From an uncultured Eubacteriales bacterium (lineage in GTDB: Bacteria; Bacillota; Clostridia; Christensenellales; Aristaeellaceae), in assembly GCA_900542395.1 (NCBI GenBank), contig UQNM01000018.1, positions 1 to 35,000 of the forward strand: a stretch of 35,000 nt of DNA, in the 5' to 3' direction. Below, in pieces: positions 1 to 8,985 of this stretch. Under the pieces are notes generated by a model. The model worked only from the letters and a program-made list of their open reading frames with translations, had not been told where the DNA came from and ran no database searches. The position numbers and the translations under genes are program-made. Position 1 is the stretch's first letter, and each line of letters starts with the position of its first letter.

Positions 1-2303
<2,303 letters not shown>

Positions 2304-2408
2304 GCTGTTTGTTCCTCCTTGAAAGATTCATAATCATTGCAACTTTCTTCATGAAAATGGCTCATGATTGTCGCGCGAAAACAGACCATTTCTGGTCGCA
2401 CATGGAAT
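2304..2408 (-). other. ppdK 5' leader with a GNRA-type hairpin
   Basis: About 100 nt separate the predicted transcription start from the ppdK start codon. Near its 5' end the leader RNA can form GACCA-GAAA-TGGTC (2384-2397), a 5-bp stem closed by a GAAA tetraloop, which may simply stabilise the transcript. No riboswitch class is recognised. A 70-codon ORF can be read across this leader but it spans the promoter and is not supported. Confidence 0.4.
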
Positions 2409-2437
2409 ATTATACGGCCTCTTCCGACATTTGGCAA
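2409..2437 (-). promoter_or_regulatory. Sigma-A promoter of ppdK
   Basis: On the minus strand: -35 TTGCCA (2432-2437), 17-bp spacer, -10 TATAAT (2409-2414). Confidence 0.85.
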
Positions 2438-2577
2438 TCGTTTTTTGTAATTTCTAAACGGTTTTTCGCGTCTTTTTTTCAAACACATCAGACCTTTTGT
2501 CGGGTTTGACAAGAAAGCGTAGCGGTTTTACCCCGGTTTAGATCAAATTGCCGCAAAGGCGGCCGCTCGCCGTTCCT

Positions 2578-4575
2578 TCAATTTCTTGCCAGAAATTGAC
2601 CGCTTCGCGCAAAACGCCGGTTCGCCGCCTCCAGCACGGCGCGGTATTCGTCCCGATAGGCCGCCTGACGGCTGATTTGCAGAAAGGTCTGCCGTGTGCG
2701 CTCGAGCAGCCGCACGTCGCCCGTCAGCATCAGCGCGGGCATCTGCGGCTCGCCGTGCTGCCTCGTGCCGAAGAACTCGCCCGCGCCGCGCAATTCCAGA
2801 TCCTTCTGCGCGACGGCGAAGCCGTCGTTGGTCGAGACCAGCGTTTTGAGCCGCTCGTTCGGCTCGGCCATCAGGAAGCACCAACTCTCCTGCGCCCCGC
2901 GCCCGACGCGGCCGCGAAGCTGATGGAGCTGCGCCAGCCCGAAGCGCTCCGCCCCCTCGATGACCATCACCGTCGCGTTGGGCACGTTCACGCCGACCTC
3001 GATCACCGTCGTCGCCACGAGCACATCCAGCGTTCCGGCGTAAAATGCGGCCAGCGTGTCCTCCTTCTGCGCCTTGTTCATCTTGCCGTGCACCAGCCCC
3101 ACCTTGAGCGGCGCGAGCGCCTGCGCGAGCTCCTTCTGCTCCTGCGCGGCGCTGCGAAGCGCCGCGTCGTCCAACTCCGCCTCGCCGACCAGCGGGCAGA
3201 CCACGTAGGCCTGTCGCCCCTGCGCCGCCTGCGCGCGGATGAACGCATACAGCCCCTCGCGCTTTTCCTCCGGCACGATGCGCGTGCGGACAGGGGTGCG
3301 CCCCGGCGGCATTTCATCCACGGCGGACAGATCGAGGTCGCCGTAAAGCACCAGCGACAGCGTGCGTGGAATCGGGGTCGCGCTCATCACCATCACGTGC
3401 GGCGCGTCGCCCTTGCCCTCCAGCGTCGTCCGCTGGCGAACGCCGAAGCGATGCTGCTCGTCGGTGATCGTCAGCCGCAGGTTCGCAAATTCCACCCCTT
3501 CAGAAATCAGCGCGTGCGTGCCGATGACCGCCTGCCACGCGCCCGCTGCAATCGCTTCCTTTGCGCGGCGCTTTTCCGCCGCCGTCATGTGCCCCGTCAG
3601 CAGGCCGCAGGTCACGCCCAGCGGCGCAAGCGTCTGCACCGCGCTTTGCAGGTGCTGCGAGGCGAGGATTTCCGTCGGCGCCATCAGCGCGGCCTGTCCC
3701 CCGGCGCGCACGCACAGATACATCGCGCAGAGCGCGATCAGCGTCTTGCCGCAGCCCACGTCGCCCTGCACCATCCGCGCCATCGCGCGCTCCCCGCGCA
3801 TATCCGCCGCGACCTCGTCGGCCACGCGCCGCTGCGCGTTCGTCGGCGCAAAGGGTAGTTTGTCAAAAAATTCCTCTATCCATGCATCCTGAATATCCAG
3901 CGGCTGCGCGCGCCTGCGTTCCCCCGCCGCCCCGGCCACGCCCGCCTGAAAGAGCAGCAGCTCCTCGTAGGCCAGCCGCTCCTTGGCCTGCGCCAGCCTG
4001 TCAAAATTCGTCGGGAAATGCGCCTCGCGCAGCGCGTCGAGCCTGTCCATCAGGCCGCACCGCTCCACCAGCGTCCGCGGCAGCGGATCCGGCTCGTCGT
4101 ATTCATCCAGCAGCAGCTTCACCGCGTCGCGCAGGGGCTTTTGCCCCACGCCCGGCACGGCGGCATACACCGGAATGATGCTGCCCGGCTCCTCCAGCGA
4201 CGGGTTGATGACAAACAGCCCGCTCTTTTTGCGGACGCAGCGGCCATAGAGCGTCACCTCGCAGGTATCAAACAGCCGCTCCTTCATCCACGGCTGGTTG
4301 AACCACATGCAGCGCACCGCGCCGCACTCATCCGCAATCGTCGCGCTGACCCACCGCATGCCGCGCGCGTAATGCAGCGCGGGCTTGCCCTTCACAAAGC
4401 CGGTGAAGCACGCCTGCCGCCCCTCGGTCATCTGCGCCGGGGAAAGCGGGCGCGTCGTATCCTTGTAGCCGGTCGGCAGGGTTTCCACCAGATCCAGCGC
4501 CGTCTCGATCCCGCGCGCGGCCAGCGCCTTGAGGCGAACCGGGCCGAACCCCTTGATGCTTTCAAGTGAACGCAT
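2578..4575 (-). CDS. recG: ATP-dependent DNA helicase RecG
   Basis: Branched-DNA helicase that remodels stalled forks and Holliday junctions. At 665 residues it is close to the family's usual 680. The N-terminal wedge/OB domain covers roughly residues 1-240. The helicase core shows Walker A GDVGCGKT at 271-278, the Walker B/DEQH-type box ITDEQHRFG at 370-378, motif III MSATPIPRT, and the C-terminal GRVGRG motif VI. The start ATG at 4573-4575 has a strong AAAAGGAGGAG site just upstream. It lies downstream of asp23-fakA, as in Bacillus where yloU, yloV and recG are neighbours, but two terminator hairpins sit in the gap. All key motifs are intact. Confidence 0.97.
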   Translation of the reverse strand: MRSLESIKGFGPVRLKALAARGIETALDLVETLPTGYKDTTRPLSPAQMTEGRQACFTGFVKGKPALHYARGMRWVSATIADECGAVRCMWFNQPWMKERLFDTCEVTLYGRCVRKKSGLFVINPSLEEPGSIIPVYAAVPGVGQKPLRDAVKLLLDEYDEPDPLPRTLVERCGLMDRLDALREAHFPTNFDRLAQAKERLAYEELLLFQAGVAGAAGERRRAQPLDIQDAWIEEFFDKLPFAPTNAQRRVADEVAADMRGERAMARMVQGDVGCGKTLIALCAMYLCVRAGGQAALMAPTEILASQHLQSAVQTLAPLGVTCGLLTGHMTAAEKRRAKEAIAAGAWQAVIGTHALISEGVEFANLRLTITDEQHRFGVRQRTTLEGKGDAPHVMVMSATPIPRTLSLVLYGDLDLSAVDEMPPGRTPVRTRIVPEEKREGLYAFIRAQAAQGRQAYVVCPLVGEAELDDAALRSAAQEQKELAQALAPLKVGLVHGKMNKAQKEDTLAAFYAGTLDVLVATTVIEVGVNVPNATVMVIEGAERFGLAQLHQLRGRVGRGAQESWCFLMAEPNERLKTLVSTNDGFAVAQKDLELRGAGEFFGTRQHGEPQMPALMLTGDVRLLERTRQTFLQISRQAAYRDEYRAVLEAANRRFARSGQFLARN

Positions 4576-4608
4576 GTGCTCCTCCTTTTCGTCGGCTTTT
4601 CCCAGTGC

Positions 4609-4632
4609 AAAAAAACGGGCTGAGCCTGCCCG
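4609..4632 (-). terminator. Second intrinsic terminator or attenuator just ahead of recG
   Basis: Minus-strand stem CGGGC-AGGCTCA-GCCCG (4616-4632) followed by seven T (4609-4615). It ends only about 20 nt before the recG ribosome site, so it sits in the recG leader or is a backup terminator for fakA. Confidence 0.65.
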
Positions 4633-4664
4633 CGCGGGTGATTTTACGCCATTTTCTATAGATT

Positions 4665-4708
4665 AAAAAAATGCCGCGCCGCCGATCATGGCATAGCGCG
4701 GCATTTTG
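4665..4708 (-). terminator. Intrinsic terminator of asp23-fakA
   Basis: Minus-strand stem of 9 bp, ATGCCGCGC (4696-4704) with GCGCGGCAT (4671-4679), extended by flanking A/T pairs and followed by a T run (4665-4670). It lies directly after the fakA stop. Confidence 0.85.
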
Positions 4709-4720
4709 CATTTTGAAAAA

Positions 4721-6406
4721 TTATTCCGCAGAAATCAGGTAATAATACAGCGGCTGACCGCCATACTGCACCTCGACGTCCAGATCGCTGAACATTTCGG
4801 CCACCTCCGCGCCCAGCGCGTCGGCGTCCTCCTGCTGGGTATCCTGACCGTAATAGATGGTAATCAGCGAATCGCCATCCTCAACGACATGCTTGACCAG
4901 CTCCAGCGCGATATCATGGATGCTCTTGCCGACGACCTCGATGCGGCCGTTGTGAATCCCGATGATGTCGCCTTCCTTGATTTCCTTGTCCTCGAACACC
5001 GTATCGCGGACGGCGAAGGTGATCTGGCCGGTCTTCACCTGCTCGGCGGCGGCGGTCATGGCCTCGCGGTTCTCCTCGACGCTCGCCTCCGGGTTGAACG
5101 CGATCACCGCGCCGATGCCCATCGCGACGTTTTTGGTCGGCAGAACGACGACGTTGCGCTCGGAAAGCTCCGCCGCCTGAGACGCGGCGAGGATGACGTT
5201 GGAGTTGTTGGGCAGCACGAAGACGTTTTTCGCGCCGACCTTCTCCACCGCATCGAGGATATCCTCGATGCTCGGGTTCATGGTCTGGCCGCCCTCGACG
5301 ATGTGATCCACGCCCAGATCGCCGAAGATGCCGGAGAAGCCCTCGCCCAGCGACACCGCCACCATGCCGTATTCCTTGAGCGGCTGCTCGGCCTTCTCGG
5401 CCTCCTCCTGCCGCTTCTTCTCCTCGGCGGCCTTCTGCGCGGCTTCAGCCTTCTGGAGGCGCTCACGGCGCTCCTCGGCCATGTTGTCGATCTTGAGGTT
5501 CACCAGCTCGCCCAATTCGCAGGCATATTGAATCGCCTTGCCGGGGTCGTTGGTGTGCACGTGCACCTTCACCAGCGAGAAATCGCCGACGACCACCACG
5601 CAGTCGCCGATGCGGGTCAGGCGGGTGCGGAATTTGTTGACGTCGTCCTCGGTCACGCCGGGGTTCATATACTGGATGATGAATTCGGTGCAATACTTGA
5701 ACTTGACCTCCTCCATCGAATCGTGGTCGTCCTCAAATTCGAAGGTCGCCGCGCTGCCGACGTTGGCGGAGGTATCCTCGATCTTTTCGCCGTTAAAGGC
5801 CGCGCGCCAACCCTTGAGCACGGTCAGCAGACCCTGCCCGCCGGAATCGACCACGCCCGCCTGCTTGAGCGCCGGGAGCATGTCCGGCGTCTTTTCCAGA
5901 ATGGCCTCGCCGCTGCGGATGACCTTATCCAGCAGCTTGGGCAGGTCGCCCGGATGCTTGACCACATAGCGGCCGGAATCCTCCGCGATCACGCGGATGA
6001 CGGTCAGGATGGTGCCCTCCTTCGGCTTCATAACGGCCTTGTACGCCGTCTTCGCGCCGGCCTCAAGCCCCTTCGCGAACGTTTCCGCGTCGATGGTCTC
6101 CGCCCCGTCGATGCCGCGCGCAAAGCCGCGCAGAATCTGGGAGAGGATGACGCCGGAGTTGCCGCGCGCGCCCTTGAGCGCGCCGCGGGCGGCCATGCTG
6201 AGCAGCTTGCTGGCGCTCGGCTCGTCCAGCGCCGAAATCTCCTTGACGGTGGATTTCATCGTCAGGGACATGTTGGTGCCCGTGTCGCCGTCCGGCACGG
6301 GGAAAACGTTCAGCGCGTCAATCGCCTCGCGGTTTTGTTCAAGCAGATTGGCTCCCGCAATAATCATTTCCTTGAGGAGCAACCCGTCTATTGATTGCTG
6401 TGACAA
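4721..6406 (-). CDS. fakA: Fatty acid kinase catalytic subunit-like (DhaL/DegV-fold, YloV family)
   Basis: Predicted ATP-binding subunit of fatty acid kinase, which phosphorylates fatty acids presented by a FakB partner. No fakB is in the window. It has 561 residues. The N-terminal DhaL domain (about 8-205) carries the Mg-nucleotide motif PVPDGDTGTN near residue 37 and GARGNSGVILSQILRG. A charged, Lys/Glu/Ala-rich linker (around 325-345) precedes the C-terminal DegV-like part, with NVFVLPNNSNV and the YGGQPLYYYL-type end typical of YloV. Translation most likely starts at TTG (4404-equivalent position 6404-6406), because GGAGGC lies 9 nt upstream and no ATG is suitably placed; the next ATG is at codon 14. 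Cotranscribed with the Asp23 gene, the standard pairing in Firmicutes. Confidence 0.93.
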   Translation of the reverse strand: MSQQSIDGLLLKEMIIAGANLLEQNREAIDALNVFPVPDGDTGTNMSLTMKSTVKEISALDEPSASKLLSMAARGALKGARGNSGVILSQILRGFARGIDGAETIDAETFAKGLEAGAKTAYKAVMKPKEGTILTVIRVIAEDSGRYVVKHPGDLPKLLDKVIRSGEAILEKTPDMLPALKQAGVVDSGGQGLLTVLKGWRAAFNGEKIEDTSANVGSAATFEFEDDHDSMEEVKFKYCTEFIIQYMNPGVTEDDVNKFRTRLTRIGDCVVVVGDFSLVKVHVHTNDPGKAIQYACELGELVNLKIDNMAEERRERLQKAEAAQKAAEEKKRQEEAEKAEQPLKEYGMVAVSLGEGFSGIFGDLGVDHIVEGGQTMNPSIEDILDAVEKVGAKNVFVLPNNSNVILAASQAAELSERNVVVLPTKNVAMGIGAVIAFNPEASVEENREAMTAAAEQVKTGQITFAVRDTVFEDKEIKEGDIIGIHNGRIEVVGKSIHDIALELVKHVVEDGDSLITIYYGQDTQQEDADALGAEVAEMFSDLDVEVQYGGQPLYYYLISAE

Positions 6407-6436
6407 AAAATCTCGCCTCCAGTTTCCGTAAGGGGA

Positions 6437-6787
6437 TCAGACGCGGATACCCTCGACCGAAATATTTACTCTGCGCACTTTCGCGCCCGTCATGTTCTCA
6501 ATCTTGTAGCAAACTTGAGATTTGATGATGTTGCAGACCTCCACGATGGAGATGCCGTATTCGACGATGATAAACAGATCAATGTCGATCCCCGCCTCCG
6601 TGATGTTGACCTGCACGCCCTTGGTCAAATTCTCCTTGCCGAGCCACTCCACAAACCCGTCCTTGGCGCGCTTGCTGGACATGGCCACAATACCATAGCA
6701 CTCAAGCGCCGCATAACCTGCCACTTTGAGCAGAACATCTTCGCTGATGGTGATCAGCCCGAGATCGTTGCTGATTTTGTATTCCAT
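6437..6787 (-). CDS. Asp23/Gls24 family envelope-stress protein (YloU-like)
   Basis: A 116-residue Asp23/Gls24 domain protein. The pattern GLITISEDVLLKVAGYAALEC at the N-terminus and VNISVEGIRV at the end are characteristic of YloU. Members associate with the membrane or envelope and almost always sit next to fakA, though their molecular role is poorly defined. It starts at ATG 6785-6787 with a GAGGAGGG ribosome site 8 nt upstream. It is the first gene of an operon with fakA (30-nt gap) and is transcribed divergently from rpmB, matching the Bacillus rpmB-yloU-yloV arrangement. Confidence 0.9.
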   Translation of the reverse strand: MEYKISNDLGLITISEDVLLKVAGYAALECYGIVAMSSKRAKDGFVEWLGKENLTKGVQVNITEAGIDIDLFIIVEYGISIVEVCNIIKSQVCYKIENMTGAKVRRVNISVEGIRV

Positions 6788-6845
6788 AAAAGAAACCCTC
6801 CTCGCGCAGGGTCATCCGACCCGATATATCAAGCGATCATCGTAC

Positions 6846-6874
6846 AGTATACAGGAAAACGAGCGTTTTTACAA
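6846..6874 (-). promoter_or_regulatory. Promoter of asp23-fakA
   Basis: Minus strand: -35 TTGTAA (6869-6874), 17-bp spacer, -10 TATACT (6846-6851). Confidence 0.8.
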
Positions 6875-6977
6875 GGATTCCGGGAAAAAACATGCGCCGC
6901 AAATGCCATTTCCGTGAAAAAAGACAAGCCGTTCCCTGTTTTTTTGAAATTTTGAGGGACGAAAATAAAAAAAACAC

Positions 6978-7006
6978 TTGTCAAATCGCGGTCGAGGTGC
7001 TACAAT
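6978..7006 (+). promoter_or_regulatory. Promoter of rpmB
   Basis: -35 TTGTCA (6978-6983), 17-bp spacer, -10 TACAAT (7001-7006). It is divergent from the asp23 promoter about 100 bp away. Confidence 0.85.
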
Positions 7007-7048
7007 AATCGTGTTATGACTGTTTACGCACCAGAAGGAGGTGTGATT

Positions 7049-7240
7049 ATGGGAAAGATTTGTGAGGTCTGCCAGAAGGGCGCGATGAGCGGCCACAATG
7101 TCAGCCACTCCAACCGCAAGAGCAACCGCGTTTGGCTGCCGAACACCCAGCGCGTTCGCGTGAACGTTGGCGGCGCTGTTCGCCACATGAACGTGTGCAC
7201 CCGTTGCCTGCGTAGCGGCAAGGTGGAGCGCGCGCTGTAA
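7049..7240 (+). CDS. rpmB: 50S ribosomal protein L28
   Basis: L28 of 63 residues. It is a zinc-binding (C+) form: CEVC at residues 5-8 and CTRC at 50-53 supply four cysteines. The conserved core includes GHNVSHSNRKSNR and WLPN. The ATG at 7049 is used because AGAAGGAGGTG lies 7-8 nt upstream; reading could extend 11 codons further upstream but that would run through the ribosome site. Monocistronic, with its own promoter and terminator. Confidence 0.97.
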   Translation: MGKICEVCQKGAMSGHNVSHSNRKSNRVWLPNTQRVRVNVGGAVRHMNVCTRCLRSGKVERAL

Positions 7241-7278
7241 AAATCCCCGCGCGTCCCGTACTGTTTGAGCGCAAATTG

Positions 7279-7307
7279 CGCCCCATCGCCTGATGGGGCG
7301 TTTTTTT
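7279..7307 (+). terminator. Intrinsic terminator of rpmB
   Basis: Nine-bp stem CGCCCCATC-GCCT-GATGGGGCG (7279-7300) followed by seven T. The same hairpin lies 3' of spoVM on the other strand and may also slow that transcript. Confidence 0.92.
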
Positions 7308-7311
7308 GCGT

Positions 7312-7395
7312 TCATTCCCGCTGCCGCCCCGTCATCCATCGCAGCAGCGCCCGCAAAAACCTCGGCGGCTTGACGCAGATCATTTTGACGCTCAT
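7312..7395 (-). CDS. spoVM: Stage V sporulation protein M-like amphipathic peptide
   Basis: A 27-residue ORF starting MSVKMICVKPPRFL and ending MTGRQRE. SpoVM of Bacillus is a 26-residue curvature-sensing amphipathic helix that anchors the spore coat basement (SpoIVA) on the forespore. This ORF matches in length, in the K-x-P-(K/R)-F-L core containing the helix-breaking proline, in the following hydrophobic helix and in the basic end. A GGGAGGA ribosome site sits 7 nt before the ATG (7393-7395). It is directly next to rpmB, as in Bacillus, and immediately follows a small membrane gene and spoVAC. Too short for many gene finders. Assignment rests on motif, size and synteny. Confidence 0.85.
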   Translation of the reverse strand: MSVKMICVKPPRFLRALLRWMTGRQRE

Positions 7396-7408
7396 GCTCT
7401 TCCTCCCT

Positions 7409-7558
7409 CTAGCGCAGCAGCAGCAGCCCCGCCGCCGCCAGCGCCACGCCCAGCGCAATCAGAAAAAACTCCATCGGCAGGCACAGAAACACGATCAGCA
7501 CCCCCGAAAGCACGAGGAGGACGCCGACGCCCTGTCTGATCCCGCCGCACACGCGCAT
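7409..7558 (-). CDS. 49-residue small membrane protein between spoVAC and spoVM
   Basis: Short ORF MRVCGGIRQGVG... ending AGLLLLR. After a basic N-terminus it consists of two hydrophobic stretches (about residues 10-27 and 30-48) with a short break at LCLPMEF, predicting a two-helix hairpin or one long membrane segment. The ATG (7556-7558) directly abuts a GAGGGGGG purine tract; the in-frame GTG two codons later is spaced better from it, so the start is uncertain. Its stop is 13 nt before spoVM, within the spoVM ribosome site region, suggesting cotranscription with spoVAC and spoVM. I do not recognise the family. Confidence 0.6.
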   Translation of the reverse strand: MRVCGGIRQGVGVLLVLSGVLIVFLCLPMEFFLIALGVALAAAGLLLLR

Positions 7559-7619
7559 CCCCCCTCGCCCCTATCCTATGCGGCGCGCGCGGCAAAATGA
7601 CCGCGATCTTCCGCGCGGC

Positions 7620-8090
7620 TTATCGCCCCGCGCCCATGGCCAGCGCCACCAGCCCGACGACGATCGAACCACCGATGCCGTAGGTCAGCACGGGGCCGGC
7701 GAGCGTGAACAGCTTCGCGCCCACGCCCATCACCAGCCCCTCGCGGCGGAACTCCATCGCGGGCGAAACCACGCTGTTGGCAAAGCCGGTGATCGGCACA
7801 ATGCTGCCCGCGCCCGCGTATTTGCCGATTTTATCGTATACGCCCAGCCCCGTCAGCAGCGACGACGCAAAAATCAGGCAGATGCTCGTCGCGGTCGAGG
7901 CGCTCTGCGCGCCCCATTTCAGCCCGTAGGCAAACAGGTCGTTGATCGTCTGGCCGAGGGCGCAGATGACGCCGCCGACCCAATACGCGCGGAAAATTCC
8001 CTGCGCCATGTCGCTTTTCGGGGAGAGCCGCGCCACCAGCTTCTGGTATGCCTGCGCGCGCTTACCGGTCACCCTGCTCACCTCGCTCAT
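7620..8090 (-). CDS. spoVAC: Stage V sporulation protein AC
   Basis: SpoVAC, a spore inner-membrane protein of the dipicolinate (DPA) uptake and release channel, mechanosensitive in Bacillus. The 156 residues from ATG 8088-8090 match the family length. Diagnostic segments are WVGGVICALGQ near 37, TGLGVYDKIGKYAGAGSIVPITGFANS around 80-105 and VVSPAMEFRREG near 107-118, plus a C-terminal GPVLTYGIGGSI helix. The ATG has no clear ribosome site; translation may be coupled to the small upstream ORF that overlaps it. The usual spoVAD and spoVAE partners are absent; spoVM follows instead. Confidence 0.93.
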   Translation of the reverse strand: MSEVSRVTGKRAQAYQKLVARLSPKSDMAQGIFRAYWVGGVICALGQTINDLFAYGLKWGAQSASTATSICLIFASSLLTGLGVYDKIGKYAGAGSIVPITGFANSVVSPAMEFRREGLVMGVGAKLFTLAGPVLTYGIGGSIVVGLVALAMGAGR

Positions 8091-8205
8091 GCCGGATGTG
8101 CAGCCCGTCCGGCGGACGGCGGACGCGGCTCTCCCGCGAACCCGGGCGCGCGACGGTCTCCAGCGCATAGGGAATCAGGTTATGCCTGCCTTCGCTCTTT
8201 TCCAT
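8062..8205 (-). CDS. 47-codon ORF overlapping the spoVAC start
   Basis: Starts at ATG 8203-8205 with a GGAGG site 7 nt upstream (8213-8217), the best ribosome site in this cluster. The product begins MEKSEGRHNLIPYALETVAR and is rich in Arg, with RVRRPPDGLHIRHERGE near its end. It terminates 26 nt inside spoVAC in another frame. This geometry suggests a leader peptide or small protein translationally coupled to spoVAC. I recognise no family. It could be a real sporulation microprotein or a non-functional leader. Confidence 0.5.
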   Translation of the reverse strand: MEKSEGRHNLIPYALETVARPGSRESRVRRPPDGLHIRHERGEQGDR

Positions 8206-8400
8206 GTTCATGCCTCCGTTTCGATTCTTTTCCTTCACCGCTCACCGCTTTCTTCTTTCGCACCTTCTTTCGCGTTTCCTTCTCGCGATCTTCTTTGATT
8301 TGCGGCGTTTTCTCGCCTCCCTATTTTGAGCAAAAACGGCGCGGTTATTCGGCCGCGGACAAACGCATCGCGTCGTCGCAAAAAAAATTGTAAAATTGCC
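8206..8400. other. Intergenic stretch between the sporulation cluster and rpsT
   Basis: About 195 bp. The minus strand is a purine-rich leader (GAAGGAAACGCGAAAGAAGG-like runs). I find no sigma-A promoter for the minus-strand sporulation genes; a forespore- or mother-cell-specific sigma promoter would be expected but cannot be assigned confidently by eye. Confidence 0.4.
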
Positions 8401-8429
8401 TTGCTTTTTCTGAAATGTCGTGCTATAAT
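8401..8429 (+). promoter_or_regulatory. Promoter of rpsT
   Basis: -35 TTGCTT (8401-8406), 17-bp spacer, -10 TATAAT (8424-8429). Confidence 0.8.
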
Positions 8430-8472
8430 AACTTCTGCTGATTATTGAATACACCCGAGGAGGTGAATTCCT

Positions 8473-8730
8473 TTGCCGAACATTAAGTCTGCTATCAAGC
8501 GCGTCAGCGTGATTGAGCACAAGACCCTCCGCAACAAGATGGTCAAGTCCGCTACCAAGACCGCGATCAAGAAGTTTGACGCCGCCACGGCCAACAAGAC
8601 CGCGACCGCTGAATTGCTGAGCTCCGCCTCTTCTGCTGTCGATAAGGCCGCTGCTAAGGGCGTTATCTCTAAGAATGCCGCGAACCGTGAAAAGGCGCGC
8701 ATGGCCCGTGAGCTGGCCAAGGCCGAGTAA
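8473..8730 (+). CDS. rpsT: 30S ribosomal protein S20
   Basis: S20 of 85 residues with the family N-terminus MPNIKSAIKRV and the SSAVDKAAAKGVISKNAANREKAR-type helical core rich in Lys and Ala. Translation starts at TTG (8473-8475): GGAGGTG lies 8 nt upstream and there is no nearby ATG. TTG/GTG starts are common for S20, which is autoregulated in some bacteria. Monocistronic with its own promoter and terminator. Confidence 0.96.
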   Translation: MPNIKSAIKRVSVIEHKTLRNKMVKSATKTAIKKFDAATANKTATAELLSSASSAVDKAAAKGVISKNAANREKARMARELAKAE

Positions 8731-8749
8731 GTTTTTCTCAGTCTTTCTT

Positions 8750-8774
8750 CCCTCCCGTTCGGGAGGGTTTTTTT
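8750..8774 (+). terminator. Intrinsic terminator of rpsT
   Basis: CCCTCCC-GTTC-GGGAGGG (8750-8767) followed by seven T. Confidence 0.92.
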
Positions 8775-8798
8775 ATTGCCCGATATGCTATCGCAATC

Positions 8799-8828
8799 AA
8801 AAAAAGACGAACGCGCACCGCGTCCGTC
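8799..8828 (-). terminator. Minus-strand terminator made from a palindromic repeat (copy 1)
   Basis: Read on minus, GACGGACGCG-GTG-CGCGTTCGTC (8806-8828, one mismatch) is followed by TTTTTTT (8799-8805). It would end transcripts from the nfeD-floA-regulator operon. The same 25-bp sequence recurs at 8954-8978. Confidence 0.7.
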
Positions 8829-8830
8829 CC
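8806..8830. repeat. 25-bp palindromic direct repeat, copy 1
   Basis: GACGAACGCGCACCGCGTCC-type unit; identical to copy 2 at 8954-8978 except for one base. Each unit is itself an imperfect inverted repeat. Confidence 0.8.
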
Positions 8831-8906
8831 AGCTTGTTGACATAAGCAAACTTGGCTTGAATAGCAAAATCAAGAAATTCAGCTATTCTTTCATTTGCGG
8901 AAAGGA

Positions 8907-8940
8907 CTATTCTCCCCCTTCGGGGGGAGAATAGCTTTTT
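8907..8940 (+). terminator. TTCG-capped hairpin with T run
   Basis: Perfect 12-bp stem CTATTCTCCCCC-TTCG-GGGGGAGAATAG (8907-8934) followed by CTTTTTG. Reads as a plus-strand terminator, although no plus-strand gene ends here; rpsT already has its own terminator. Confidence 0.65.
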
Positions 8941-8953
8941 GTTTACAGTCTGA

Positions 8954-8978
8954 GACGAACGCGCGCCGCGTCCGTCCC
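8954..8978. repeat. 25-bp palindromic direct repeat, copy 2
   Basis: Second copy of the 8806-8830 unit, 8 bp after the end of the regulator gene. It lacks a T run, so it is not an obvious terminator. Confidence 0.8.
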
Positions 8979-8985
8979 GTTCCCG

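Noticed and set aside
7392..7595. 67-codon minus frame covering the small membrane protein
   Set aside because: Its Arg/Gly/Ala-rich product is a frame-shifted reading of the 49-aa membrane protein and the spoVM ribosome site.
8242..8520. 92-codon minus frame ending in an Arg/Lys run
   Set aside because: It runs through the rpsT promoter and start. The basic end comes from the purine-rich leader.
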